A stretch of DNA of 64,000 nt from Amphritea japonica ATCC BAA-1530 (GTDB lineage Bacteria; Pseudomonadota; Gammaproteobacteria; Pseudomonadales; Balneatricaceae). Below the pieces are notes generated by a model that worked only from the letters and a program-made list of their open reading frames with translations, made no database searches and was not told where the DNA came from. The position numbers and the translations under genes are program-made. This document shows, piece by piece, positions 38,214-47,438 of the stretch (position 1 is its first letter; each line of letters starts with the position of its first letter). The DNA lies in contig NZ_AP014545.1 of assembly GCF_016592435.1 (NCBI RefSeq), positions 930,001 to 994,000 of the forward strand, in the 5' to 3' direction.

Positions 38214-39298
38214 AAGTTCTTGGTGTCGTAACTCATAACAATATGGGGGGCGCCCAAAAAGCAATGGCCAAACTGCAGGCTCATGTAAAAGAGGCAGACT
38301 TCACGATTGTTTATCTTTACGGGATAGGGGAAGAAGGCGGCATGATCAATGGGGACGTTTTGGTTGGTTCGAAGAAGTCCTTAATAGTGAAACATCTGCT
38401 CATAGTCTTAAGGCTATTCGGTTATATCAGGAAAGAAAAGCCTGATGTTGTGATTTCGTTTCTGCCGTTGGCCAATGTTTTGGTGCCTCTAGTGGCGATG
38501 TTGTTGGGTGTAAGGGTAAGGGCAATATCCCACCGCAATCCGGTTTGGACCTATAATTGGGTATTGCGCTGGCTGGATCGTCTTTGGGGTTGTTGGGGAA
38601 TTTTCACCCACGTAATTGCCAACTCTGAAGCAGTGAAGAGTTCAGTGAACCATTATTCCTGCCGATACCGGAGAAAGTTGGTAGTGATCTATAACGGTAT
38701 ATCGAACGTAAACGGGGCTGATGATATTGATCATGTGCTGGATAAATACGGTATCTCCGATAAGAAGTATGTAGCTGCAATCGGACGGCTAAGCCAGCAG
38801 AAAAGATTTGACGTTTTGATCAGCGCCCTGGCAGAAGTTAAAGGTGTAAGTCTGGTTATCGCTGGGCATGGCGAGCTTTATGAAGAGCTCAGTATGCTTG
38901 CAAAATCAGAGGGTGTTGACGATCGTGTTTACTTCCTTGGGGCTCTACCGCACGATGATGTCATAGCGATCATGCGAGGAGCTGAATTGTACCTGCAGCC
39001 AAGCGAGTTCGAGGGGCAGAGTAATTCGTTACTCGAAGCTATTAGTATTGGCTCTGTGGTTGTTTCCAGCAATATAGATCCCCAAATAGAAGTACTTTGC
39101 GCCTATGATAGTGAGGCTGGGGTTATTGTTGAATCATGGGACCCGAGTGCATGGGCTGAATCGATAAATAATGTTTTGGCCATTCCCTACGAGCGGGATC
39201 GTTTACATAGAAATGCATTAGAACGCTCTAAAGATTTCTCTGTTGAAAAAATGGCGTCTTCCTACTTGGGGGTATTCAAGGATGCTCTCGCAGAATAA
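38210..39298 (+). CDS. GT4 family glycosyltransferase
   Basis: 362 residues, start overlapping the previous stop (ATGA). N-terminal THNNMGGAQKAM acceptor loop, IGRLSQQKRFDVLI, IAGHGELYEEL, VYFLGALPHDDVIAIMRGAELYLQPSEFEGQSNSLLEAI with the EX7E motif. Probably adds another sugar of the repeat unit. Its end overlaps the polymerase gene by 17 nt. Confidence 0.92.
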   Translation: MKVLGVVTHNNMGGAQKAMAKLQAHVKEADFTIVYLYGIGEEGGMINGDVLVGSKKSLIVKHLLIVLRLFGYIRKEKPDVVISFLPLANVLVPLVAMLLGVRVRAISHRNPVWTYNWVLRWLDRLWGCWGIFTHVIANSEAVKSSVNHYSCRYRRKLVVIYNGISNVNGADDIDHVLDKYGISDKKYVAAIGRLSQQKRFDVLISALAEVKGVSLVIAGHGELYEELSMLAKSEGVDDRVYFLGALPHDDVIAIMRGAELYLQPSEFEGQSNSLLEAISIGSVVVSSNIDPQIEVLCAYDSEAGVIVESWDPSAWAESINNVLAIPYERDRLHRNALERSKDFSVEKMASSYLGVFKDALAE

Positions 39299-40613
39299 AC
39301 ATGCAGATTATGGGAAGGAATTGTTCAGAGTTGATCGGGGTTTTTACCTGATTGCTTTTATATTTTTTGTTGTATCTGGTGGAGCTCTTCTTTTTTTCTC
39401 CAAACTTTCCGGCGTGAGTGGAAGAGGGGGGGGGAATGTGTTATTTCAATTGATATCTCTTACTATTTACGGGGTATGTTTTTATTTAGTGATTCGAAAT
39501 CATGCTAAATCTGCACTCTTTATAGTTTTTCAGTCGTGGCCTTTAGTGCTGTTATTGGTGTTGTGCTTTTTTAGTTTCTTGTGGTCTGTTGAAGCGTCGA
39601 CCAGCATAAGGCGCTCGATCGCACTTGTTTTAAGTTTTCTGTTTTGTCTTTATGTTGTTTGCAGGTATCAACAAAGCCATATAATTTACATGATATGGTT
39701 TGTCTGCGTACTGATTGCTGGATTTGGATTTGTGGCTGTTGCTCTGCCTGGCTGGGGAATTGATCCTAATAATTATTCTTATAGCATGGCTTGGCGTGGA
39801 TTGTCCGGTCATAAGAATGACTTTGGCCGCTATATGGCGTTGGGGTTGATTACATCTATTTATCTTATGTTTTTCAGCAATTTTAGAAAAATTATTTTTG
39901 CAATGATGTCTGCAGTATTTTTTGCATTTCTAATTTTAAGTCAAGCTAAAACTCCCCTCGCTTCAGCTTTGCTTGTGCTCTGTCTATATCCGGCTATCCG
40001 GTTTTATGTCGTAGGTAATTTCATAGAGAAAAATAGAGCTATATTTGGCACTTATTCCCGGATGGTTATCTTAACTGTCTGTACCGCGTTAGTTATAACC
40101 TGTGGTTATTTGGTTGTTGAATACATGATTCTTGCGTTGGGTAAAGACTTGACACTTACAGGGAGAACAACGATATGGAGTTACGCATTAATGATTGGAG
40201 AAGACCGGCAGTGGTTAGGTGCGGGTTATAGAACATTCTGGGGTGAGACGTTGACTGGAGATTTCGACTATTATAATCCGTATTGGGTAACGGTAGAGTC
40301 ATTTAGAAATGGGCATAATGGATTGATCGATGTTTACCTTGAGCTGGGTTATATGGGTTTCTTTCTTTTTCTTTTGTTTTTAGCTGTGTTCTTCAAAAAG
40401 CTATTTCTGACTGGAAAAAGTTGCACCATACTTAGGCGCGAGTATATATATTTTATGTCTATCTTTATGTTTTACTTGATTTATTCTGTAACAGAACAGG
40501 TGACGCTTAAGCAGTCAGAATTTTTATGGATGATTCTTATGATGTTCTTCCTGTGCATATCTAAGAACTTTAAATTGAGAAGGCTCCGCGGCGAAGGTGT
40601 CCTGAAAATATGA
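39282..40613 (+). CDS. Wzy-like O-antigen/EPS polymerase
   Basis: 443 residues from ATG 39282 with GGGGG about 9 nt upstream. About 11-12 hydrophobic helices and a large periplasmic loop. Ligase/polymerase signature: AWRGLSGHKNDFGRYMALGL in the first half, then GAGYRTFWGE, FRNGHNGLIDVYLELGYMG. Sequence is poorly conserved in this family, so polymerase and not ligase is inferred from its place between transferases and the flippase. A second family member lies at 32.4 kb, and the two may divide polymerase and ligase roles. Confidence 0.87.
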   Translation: MLSQNKHADYGKELFRVDRGFYLIAFIFFVVSGGALLFFSKLSGVSGRGGGNVLFQLISLTIYGVCFYLVIRNHAKSALFIVFQSWPLVLLLVLCFFSFLWSVEASTSIRRSIALVLSFLFCLYVVCRYQQSHIIYMIWFVCVLIAGFGFVAVALPGWGIDPNNYSYSMAWRGLSGHKNDFGRYMALGLITSIYLMFFSNFRKIIFAMMSAVFFAFLILSQAKTPLASALLVLCLYPAIRFYVVGNFIEKNRAIFGTYSRMVILTVCTALVITCGYLVVEYMILALGKDLTLTGRTTIWSYALMIGEDRQWLGAGYRTFWGETLTGDFDYYNPYWVTVESFRNGHNGLIDVYLELGYMGFFLFLLFLAVFFKKLFLTGKSCTILRREYIYFMSIFMFYLIYSVTEQVTLKQSEFLWMILMMFFLCISKNFKLRRLRGEGVLKI

Positions 40614-41935
40614 AGGATATTCTTTCCAAAGTAAGTGCTTCGTTCTTTCTGAAGATTATTTCTGCTGGATTAGCATACCCTATTGCTATCCTGTTAGCCC
40701 GACAGCTTGGTACTGATGGTTACGGTGTATACGGCTTCGTTTTAGCGGTGGTAGGGGTGTTGATCTACCTGGTTGTATTTGGTTTTGACCAGTTGGTTGT
40801 TAAAAACGCAAACCATATTAACGTTCCTGATGGCGGGAACGGGACGTATCCTATTCTGAGCTTTGCTTTTATCGTTATTTTCTGCCTGTCGCTTCTGGTT
40901 TGGGCTAGCTTCTATGCTTCCAGTTTTTTTATTGACTCCATAGAGGATCTGAAGCTGGAGATCATGATTGGCCTGCTGATTCTGCCAATATTTGCTTCCA
41001 GACGAATCTTTACCAGTTACCTGAGGGGTGTTGGCAATCCGGTGGTGGCGATAGTACCTGAGGCGCTGATACAGCCGCTGATAATGCTCACCCTTGTACT
41101 GCTCTCCTACTTGCTTGGTATTGGTCTGGGGGCGGATCTAGCATTGCTGTTTCAGCTGACAGCGTATGCTTGCTCTGTTATGTTCATCGGTTTTATTTGC
41201 GTAAGTAGGTATAAGTTGGTTCCTACCCCGGTAAAAGAATTCAGGCAAGTGATTAGGTTTGGTTTCAAGGAAGGGCTCCTTATTTCCGGGTTTTACATGG
41301 CGATCATGGCAACAGCTGAAGGTTTTGCTATGTATATTGATCGTATTATGCTAGGTATTTTTAGTAGCCTTGGTGATGTCGGTATATATTTGGTGGCTGC
41401 TCGAAATACCAGCTTTGTACTTTTTGTCGAATCTGCATTTCTCTTGGTGACTATGCCCCTTATTTCAAAGGGGTATAGTTCCGGTCAGGATTTAAAGAAG
41501 ATCATTTCCTTGCAGACATTGTTAGTGTTTCTGGCAGTAACAGTGTTTGTTGTGTTTTTTTTCATTTTTGGAGAGTGGTTGGTAGCCCTGTTTGGTGAGG
41601 GATTTCATGATTCCTACAAGCCTCTTGTCTTGCTGAGTTTAGGTTATCTTATCGGTGCATTATTTGGTGCAGGCCCTCATATTTTGATGATGACTGGGTG
41701 CGAAAAACCAGCCAGTATAATATTGTTGTTCTCTACTGTGCTCAATGTCATTCTTAACCTAGCTCTAATTCCTATATATGGCATTATGGGGGCGGCAGTC
41801 GCTACGGTAGTTAGTGAGATTTTGAAGAAATCTCTGGCTTATTATAAATTAAAATCTCTTACAGGAATTGACTCATCTTTACTTACGGTCAGATATATTA
41901 TTAATAGGGAAAGTCTTCGCTACCTATGGAAATAG
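40610..41935 (+). CDS. Wzx-like oligosaccharide flippase
   Basis: 441 residues with 12-14 membrane helices. Polysaccharide-biosynthesis (MATE-like) family: N-terminal SFFLKIISAGLAYPIAILLARQLGTDGYGVYGF is characteristic; YIDRIMLGIFSSLGDVGIYLVAAR is in the middle. It flips the lipid-linked repeat unit across the inner membrane. Start overlaps the previous gene by 4 nt, and its end overlaps the acyltransferase start by 10 nt. Confidence 0.92.
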   Translation: MKDILSKVSASFFLKIISAGLAYPIAILLARQLGTDGYGVYGFVLAVVGVLIYLVVFGFDQLVVKNANHINVPDGGNGTYPILSFAFIVIFCLSLLVWASFYASSFFIDSIEDLKLEIMIGLLILPIFASRRIFTSYLRGVGNPVVAIVPEALIQPLIMLTLVLLSYLLGIGLGADLALLFQLTAYACSVMFIGFICVSRYKLVPTPVKEFRQVIRFGFKEGLLISGFYMAIMATAEGFAMYIDRIMLGIFSSLGDVGIYLVAARNTSFVLFVESAFLLVTMPLISKGYSSGQDLKKIISLQTLLVFLAVTVFVVFFFIFGEWLVALFGEGFHDSYKPLVLLSLGYLIGALFGAGPHILMMTGCEKPASIILLFSTVLNVILNLALIPIYGIMGAAVATVVSEILKKSLAYYKLKSLTGIDSSLLTVRYIINRESLRYLWK

Positions 41936-42939
41936 ATTATAAAAAGTCTCTTGTGATTAAAGGCTTTGCCGTTTTTCTGATGCTTTTTCATCATCTATTA
42001 GCCTTTCCAGATCGTGTACCGGAAGGTGCTTTTACAGATGGTATTTGGCTGGAATCCTTAACCACTCTCTCTGGATATGCGAAGATATGTGTTCCTGTTT
42101 TCTTCTTTGTATCAGGCTATGGTTTTTCTATTCTGTCTGAAAGAAGGAAGTACACTTCGATTTCTAGGCTAAAGGTATTCTATTCGTCCTATATGTTCTA
42201 TTTCCTGCTTTGGGCATCTGTAGGCTTCTTTGTTTTTTCCAGCACGTCTGTATATCCCGGCACGGAAGATATAGTTTTTAAGTATGATGTATACAATCTT
42301 TTTATGGGTTTTTGGGGACTTGATAGTACCTATAACAGGGAGGCTTGGTTTGCTGAGATATATATTTACTTAATTTTTTTGTTTCCAGTGATACGTAGCT
42401 GGAAGCTTCCATTTCTTTTGATTGTTTCAGCCGTAGGGTTTCTGTTTTCTTTTTACCTAATGAAGCAAAATCCAACTCTTGCGGTCGATGATTTGCTTTA
42501 CTGGCAACCATCTTTCATATTTGGTGTTGTTCTATATAAAGTTCGTCATACCATAAATATACAGAAGCTGCAGAGCTCTAGTTTTCTGTCTGTATTGGTG
42601 TTTTGGATCATAAATACAGGTTGCTTTATGATATGGTGTTTTCTTGGGAAGAATATACTGAACTTTATAACGCCTGTTGTCGTATTGTCGCTATGCCTAG
42701 TATTGGAAAAGGGTTTTTTGACACAAATATTCAGTAAATTTGGTAAGGTTTCATTGCCCATGTGGCTGATTCATCCGTTCCTGTGTTATTACTTCTTTGA
42801 TGATTTTATTTATGGCTTGGGTGGGGTTGTCCAGTCGTTTTTCGTTTTGGTGTCGTTTACTTTTGTGCTGTCCTTAGTTTTTGAATTTATTCGAAAAAAA
42901 TCTTTAGTATATTTTAGTTTTGAAAGGAGGGTGCTATGA
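41926..42939 (+). CDS. acyltransferase-3 family membrane protein
   Basis: 337 residues, about ten helices. N-terminal IKGFAVFLMLFHHLLAF matches the R/K-G-x-A-x3-V-x3-H motif of acyltransferase family 3 (the His of FHH is the catalytic candidate), followed by CVPVFFFVSGYGFS. Such proteins O-acetylate surface sugars from a cytoplasmic acetyl donor. Translationally coupled to its neighbours. Confidence 0.85.
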   Translation: MEIDYKKSLVIKGFAVFLMLFHHLLAFPDRVPEGAFTDGIWLESLTTLSGYAKICVPVFFFVSGYGFSILSERRKYTSISRLKVFYSSYMFYFLLWASVGFFVFSSTSVYPGTEDIVFKYDVYNLFMGFWGLDSTYNREAWFAEIYIYLIFLFPVIRSWKLPFLLIVSAVGFLFSFYLMKQNPTLAVDDLLYWQPSFIFGVVLYKVRHTINIQKLQSSSFLSVLVFWIINTGCFMIWCFLGKNILNFITPVVVLSLCLVLEKGFLTQIFSKFGKVSLPMWLIHPFLCYYFFDDFIYGLGGVVQSFFVLVSFTFVLSLVFEFIRKKSLVYFSFERRVL

Positions 42940-43925
42940 GGTGTATTGGTTTTGATGTGGCGAAAGGGCTGGCTATATGCTTAGTTGTTGTATTTCATTC
43001 CCTTCAGGGGGTAGCCAAAATTCCAAGCGCCAGTGAGACTATATCTCTGACTTCATACTACTTCAGTTTGTGGCTGATGCCAGTTTTCTTTATCATCTCT
43101 GCTGTGCTTTCTGTTAACAGTATCAAAGGTGTAAACAGTTCAGTATATAAAAAAGGTTCAGAACTTCTGTATATCTATGTTTTGTGGAGTTTGATTATTT
43201 ATCTAGTCAGGCTGTTGTTTGATTCTATAACTAATACCAACATGGAAATTGATGAAATACTATATATTCTATGGGATCCTTTGCCGACGATATGGTTTGT
43301 TTATGCGCTCCTGTTGTCTTATCTTTTTACTTGGGTTCTGCGTAACGTTAATGGAACTCTGGTGATATTTGGTGCCTTTTTGTTGTCGGTTTTTAATTAT
43401 TATACTGAGTTTTTCTCCGGAACTATAATGGATAGGTTCTGTTGGATTTATATTTTCTATGTAATTGGTTATTTTTATTCTGACACGATAATTGATTTCT
43501 TTAATAGAAAAGGTTATTTGGTTTTGACTTTTTTGACCTTTTTGACTTTATCAATCTCTCTTTTTTATTTAGGAGAAGGTTTCTTTCCATTCTTTCTATT
43601 TCCTTTTATATCTTTAGTGCTTGCATTTTCATTTATTCGAATTTGTTTCTTTTTAACTGCTTTTATACATCATAAAGTTTTGGATCTACTTACATTTTTG
43701 GGAGTTATTAGTCTGTATATATACCTCACTCACTTTCCATTACCAGCGGCATCTAGGGTGGTTCTAGGTAAAATTGGTTTTACTAATGAATTGCTAATGG
43801 TTTTAGCTCCTATGATGGTGGCGGTCCTAATAGGTTTCGTATGCTATAAATTAGTGCGCTTTAGGATTGTTAAAGCGATGTTCTCATTTAAAGAGGCAGT
43901 AGCTATATTTAAATCATCGAGATAG
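42936..43925 (+). CDS. acyltransferase-3 family membrane protein
   Basis: 329 residues; overlaps the previous gene by 4 nt, and SD GGAGG lies in its end. GFDVAKGLAICLVVVFHSLQG carries the family motif with His, and MPVFFIISAVLSV is the second landmark. About ten helices, strongly AT-rich. It is unlike the neighbouring acyltransferase outside the motif, so the pair is probably not a fresh duplication; two acyl modifications are likely. Confidence 0.85.
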   Translation: MRCIGFDVAKGLAICLVVVFHSLQGVAKIPSASETISLTSYYFSLWLMPVFFIISAVLSVNSIKGVNSSVYKKGSELLYIYVLWSLIIYLVRLLFDSITNTNMEIDEILYILWDPLPTIWFVYALLLSYLFTWVLRNVNGTLVIFGAFLLSVFNYYTEFFSGTIMDRFCWIYIFYVIGYFYSDTIIDFFNRKGYLVLTFLTFLTLSISLFYLGEGFFPFFLFPFISLVLAFSFIRICFFLTAFIHHKVLDLLTFLGVISLYIYLTHFPLPAASRVVLGKIGFTNELLMVLAPMMVAVLIGFVCYKLVRFRIVKAMFSFKEAVAIFKSSR

Positions 43926-44046
43926 GCAGAGCTATGGTCTATTAAATTTGACCACAGTTTTCTATTCAATCTATGATCTTTGTTCTGATTCGTTTGGGCT
44001 TGAACTGTTACCATTCGCGAATTCAACTCCTAAGTGCGACACTATC

Positions 44047-44250
44047 CTATGCAGCCTGAAGCAGTTCTCGAAAGACCACTTCTGGCTGCCTAAAGTCAAG
44101 GCATTTCCTTGGCCTTAAATTCAACAGGTGTTGTGCTCGCCGCACACCTTCAGCTGAAACCAAGCGCAGATCTATACCCTTCGGTATGTACTGGCGCAGT
44201 AATCCATCAAAGTTTTCATTTAATCCTCGCTCCCATGATGAATAGCGAGT
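44047..44250 (-). pseudogene. 3' fragment of an IS30-family transposase
   Basis: Minus-strand translation from 44250 gives TRYSSWERGLNENFDGLLRQ, YIPKGIDLRLVSAEGVRRAQ and HLLNLRPRKCLDFRQPEVVF, ending RELLQAA and a stop at 44047. This is the C-terminal end of an IS30-type DDE transposase (SWERG...NGLLRQY.PKG...LN.RPRK). The N-terminal three quarters are missing; at 44251 the sequence changes to another element. Confidence 0.85.
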
Positions 44251-44257
44251 CCCGGGG

Positions 44258-44868
44258 TCAGGTTTCGTCTTTTGCTTCTATCTGTTTGACTATGCGGCTC
44301 GCTCTTGAGTAGTGCAAACCGAAGTAATCTCCAATTTGCTTTAGGCTGTATGCGCCGCTTTGATACGCCTTTGTTATAGATTCGTCTCTCTCTTGAAATT
44401 TATCAGAGTAATATGCGATAGGTTTAGCTACCTGGCGTCTCTGAACTTTGGGTATATCATCCAGTTTTTGCTCCAAAGCCATTTTGCATTGCATTTCATC
44501 CACAAACGCTTTATCGCCAAGGTAAATCTGGTTCTTAAGGTCTTCCCATGAGATGGTTGATTAAGTCCTTGGGACACAAATATTTTATATTTTGCCGTGG
44601 CCTCGGTTCTTTGTTGGTCAAAGGCCGATAGCATCCAATCAGTTGATAGCCAGGGTGGTGTGGGGTTAATGCCAGCGGTACTTAGGTGGCTACTCCATGG
44701 CCATTCTTGGGCGGAATGAACCATGCGTGCCCGTACAGGGGTGAGTACGATGTATCGTGCTAGTTCCAGCAAGTAGCTTTTTTGAATTAGTATTGCTTTA
44801 TTATGGCTATGGGCAATACTTCGAATAAATTGGCGGGTATAAATCCCATTAAGCTATCGCATTTTTTA
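44258..44868 (-). pseudogene. frameshifted Y1-type (IS200/REP-like) transposase remnant
   Basis: From about 44868 leftward the minus strand reads QFIRSIAHSHNKAIL, then SYLLELARYIVLTPVRARMV (the usual LARYVVLNPVRAGMV block with the Tyr), then WPWSSHLSTAG. Near 44550 the frame shifts and continues SWEDLKNQIYLGDKAFVDEM to RRQVAKPIAYY and a C-terminal helix-turn-helix, QIGDYFGLHYSRASRIV. The N-terminal HUH part is absent and an internal stretch seems deleted. It belongs to a longer transposase type than the RAYT at 55.6 kb. Confidence 0.8.
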
Positions 44869-45347
44869 TATAGGCGGCTAAAAGTTTTTTCTATCAAAAG
44901 ATGCTAATGATTTGACATAAGTAAGTAGGCTTGTATCTCCTCGTTATAACGTTACTGATGCTGCTTAATTTTCTCAATTAGAGTATTGGATCCTTTTCCT
45001 GTGAATAGATGTCATCTTGTGATGGCGTGATAGCTTTGTTGCATGAGATCACTACAACTATCCCCTATTTTTGATGTTTTTGCATATGACTAGGTTTATA
45101 GAAGTCTTTCTAAAAGTAACAAGCAACGCCTAAGCGTTTACGTATTACTTCGTGCTTTCTCTCGCTCCATTTTGTCTGTGTCGGTATACTTACATGCTTA
45201 TATTATATTGACTCACTATGTAACTCATTCACTGTGCTTTTTGAGTAAGACTCTATTATCAGTAGCCGTCTGAAGCTAATATGTTGAATGCTGGGACGTG
45301 AATAACCACACCAAGTGGTATTTCATAAATGAAAAAGGACATACCGT
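44869..45347. other. gene-free 480-bp region before manC
   Basis: AT-rich with no supported gene or repeat-family member. TTGACA at 44912 with TGTATC 17-18 bp later could be a promoter but is weak. The last 20 bp carry the manC SD (AAGGA). It marks the border between the AT-rich polysaccharide block plus transposase scraps and the GDP-mannose gene. Confidence 0.5.
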
Positions 45348-46763
45348 ATGATCCCTGTAATTATGGCTGGTGGCTCTGGAACCCGTTTGTGGCCGCTCTC
45401 CCGTACTCAGTATCCAAAGCAATTTCTACCGCTTAACAGTGATCTTTCTATGCTACAGGAGACTGTTAGTCGCTTGGGAAATGTAGATCAGGTTAGTCTT
45501 ATCTGTAATGAGGAACATCGCTTCCTCGCAGCAGAGCAAATGCGTGTGCTAGATCAGCCTTGTTCTATTTTTCTTGAGCCGGTTGGACGAAATACAGCGC
45601 CGGCTATAGCGCTTGCCGCGTTAAAGGCTGTTAATAATGGGCAGGGCAGTGAGTGTTTGCTGGTGTTGGCAGCGGATCATGTGATTGAAAATGAGCTGAT
45701 TTTTCAACAAGTAATTGCTCAGGCTGAACCTCTGGCGAAAGAAGGGGATCTTGTTACTTTTGGTATTGTGCCTACACACCCTGAAACGGGTTATGGGTAT
45801 ATAAAAGCTGATGTGGAAGGGCAGAAGTCCGAAGCGCAAAAGACAGAAGCTTATCCGGTAGCTGAGTTTGTTGAAAAGCCTGATTTGGCTACTGCAGAGT
45901 CTTATTTGTCTGAGGGTGGGTATTACTGGAATAGCGGTATGTTTATGTTCCGTGCTGACCGATACCTTGAAGAGCTGGGTAAATTTCGGCCTGATATTCT
46001 TGAGGCTTGCCAGAAGGCGATGGCAGACACTGCGACAGATATGGATTTTGTACGGGTTAAAGCAGAGGCATTTGAAGCTTGTCCAGATGAGTCTGTTGAT
46101 TACGCGGTGATGGAAAAGACTGAGCAGGCGGTTGTACTGCCGCTTGATGCTGGTTGGAGTGATGTGGGGAGTTGGGCTGCGCTTTGGGAGATTAAAGACA
46201 AAGATGCGAGTGACAATGTGCTCAATGGCGATGTAATCGCTCACAGTACGACGAAATCTTTTGTGATGTCTTCTGATCGCCTGGTTACGACTCTGGGTGT
46301 GGATAATCTGATTGTGGTTGATACCCCTGATGCTTTGTTGGTTGCTGATAAGAGCAGGATTCAGGATGTTAAAAAGATCGTTGCTGATATCAAAGCTGCT
46401 GGTCGTAATGAGACGTTCCAACACCGGGAGGTTTATCGTCCCTGGGGTAAGTATGATTCGATTGATATGGGTGATCGCTATCAGGTGAAACGTATTACGG
46501 TGAAGCAGGGTGCTAAGTTGTCGCTACAAAAACATCATCATCGAGCTGAACATTGGATTGTTGTGAGCGGTACTGCCAAAGTTACTATCGGGGAAGTGAC
46601 CTCTCTGGTGACTGAAAACCAGTCTACCTATATTCCATTAGGTGAAGTTCACTGTCTGGAAAATCCGGGTAAGGTTGACCTGGAGCTGATTGAAATTCAG
46701 ACGGGTTCTTATCTGGGCGAAGATGATATTGTTCGGTTTGAGGATCGGTACGGAAGAGCTTAG
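45348..46763 (+). CDS. manC: mannose-1-phosphate guanylyltransferase / mannose-6-phosphate isomerase
   Basis: 471 residues, bifunctional type II enzyme. N-terminal pyrophosphorylase: [19 protein letters not shown] (8-26), [45 protein letters not shown]-terminal cupin isomerase: [39 protein letters not shown] (zinc ligands). It makes GDP-mannose and interconverts fructose-6-P and mannose-6-P. It cooperates with the phosphomannomutase at 57.5 kb. SD AAGGA 8 nt before the ATG. An extra short Lys/Glu-rich loop ([13 protein letters not shown]) lies after GYIKA. Confidence 0.95.
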   Translation: MIPVIMAGGSGTRLWPLSRTQYPKQFLPLNSDLSMLQETVSRLGNVDQVSLICNEEHRFLAAEQMRVLDQPCSIFLEPVGRNTAPAIALAALKAVNNGQGSECLLVLAADHVIENELIFQQVIAQAEPLAKEGDLVTFGIVPTHPETGYGYIKADVEGQKSEAQKTEAYPVAEFVEKPDLATAESYLSEGGYYWNSGMFMFRADRYLEELGKFRPDILEACQKAMADTATDMDFVRVKAEAFEACPDESVDYAVMEKTEQAVVLPLDAGWSDVGSWAALWEIKDKDASDNVLNGDVIAHSTTKSFVMSSDRLVTTLGVDNLIVVDTPDALLVADKSRIQDVKKIVADIKAAGRNETFQHREVYRPWGKYDSIDMGDRYQVKRITVKQGAKLSLQKHHHRAEHWIVVSGTAKVTIGEVTSLVTENQSTYIPLGEVHCLENPGKVDLELIEIQTGSYLGEDDIVRFEDRYGRA

Positions 46764-46766
46764 TTT

Positions 46767-47426
46767 TTGTAGGAGGTACGCCCTCGTGCCGATTCATTTG
46801 TCTTGGTGCTTGCTGAGGGTTTTATCGGCGTGAGGGCACGCCTCCTACAGGTTAGAAATCGAAGTCCGAAAAGCGGTTTTTTGTAGGAAGTACGCCTCGT
46901 GCCGATTCTTATAGGTTGGTGGATGTGAGGGTTTTATTGGCGTGGGGGCACGCCTCCTACAGGTTAGAAATCGAGCTCCGAAAAAGCGGGTTTTTGTAGG
47001 AGGTACGCCTCGTGCCGATTCATTTGTTTTGGTGCTTGCTGAGGATTATATCGGCGTGAGGGCACGCCTCCTACAGGTTAGAAACCGTAGTCCGAACGTG
47101 TTGCTTGTCCGAAGTCCGAAAAGCGGGTTTTTGTAGGAGGTACGCCCTCGTGCCGGTTCATTTGTCTTAGTGCTTGCTGAGGGTTTTATCGGCGTGGGGG
47201 TACGCCTCCTACAGAGAGCGAAAAGATTCTAATCACAGAGGTCACAGAGAAAATCGATTCAATAAAGCCCTTCTCTGTGTCCTTCGTGTTCTCTGTGGTA
47301 AAAATCTTATTAAATAGCCCTTGGTACCCAGAGGGCATGATAAAGGGTCTCCTACAGGGTAGATGGTTTTGTAGGAGCTGCGTCTCGCTGCGATTTGGTT
47401 TATCGCCCCTGGAAGGGGCTCCTACA
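46767..47426. repeat. family A array (four inverted pairs) plus single elements
   Basis: Each unit is a TGTAGGAGGTACGCC-type hairpin, a spacer of about 50 bp (CATTTGT.TTGGTGCTTGCTGAGG) and an inverted partner GGCGTGAGGGCACGCC ending TCCTACA, then GGTTAGAAATCGAAGTCCGAAAAGCGG. Unit starts at 46769, 46881, 46995 and 47132 give periods of 112, 114 and 137 bp. Further elements lie at 47323-47355 (containing the GGTACCCAGAGGGCATGA module), 47371 and 47405; the last is only 12 bp from the cysNC stop and may act as its 3' hairpin. The frame of 64 codons at 46942 is repeat sequence. Confidence 0.92.
47232..47299. repeat. family B element, copy 13
   Basis: ATCACAGAGGTCACAGAGA at the left; TCTCTGTGTCCTTCGTGTTC then TCTGTGGTA at the right. 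The only family B copy beyond 33 kb. Confidence 0.85.
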
Positions 47427-47438
47427 GGTTAATAGCCC

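Noticed and set aside
41926-43925. Tandem duplication of acyltransferase genes
   Set aside because: The two proteins share only the family motif; they look independently acquired or anciently diverged.
45621-46424. 267-codon minus-strand frame opposite manC
   Set aside because: Antisense shadow; manC is clearly the real gene.
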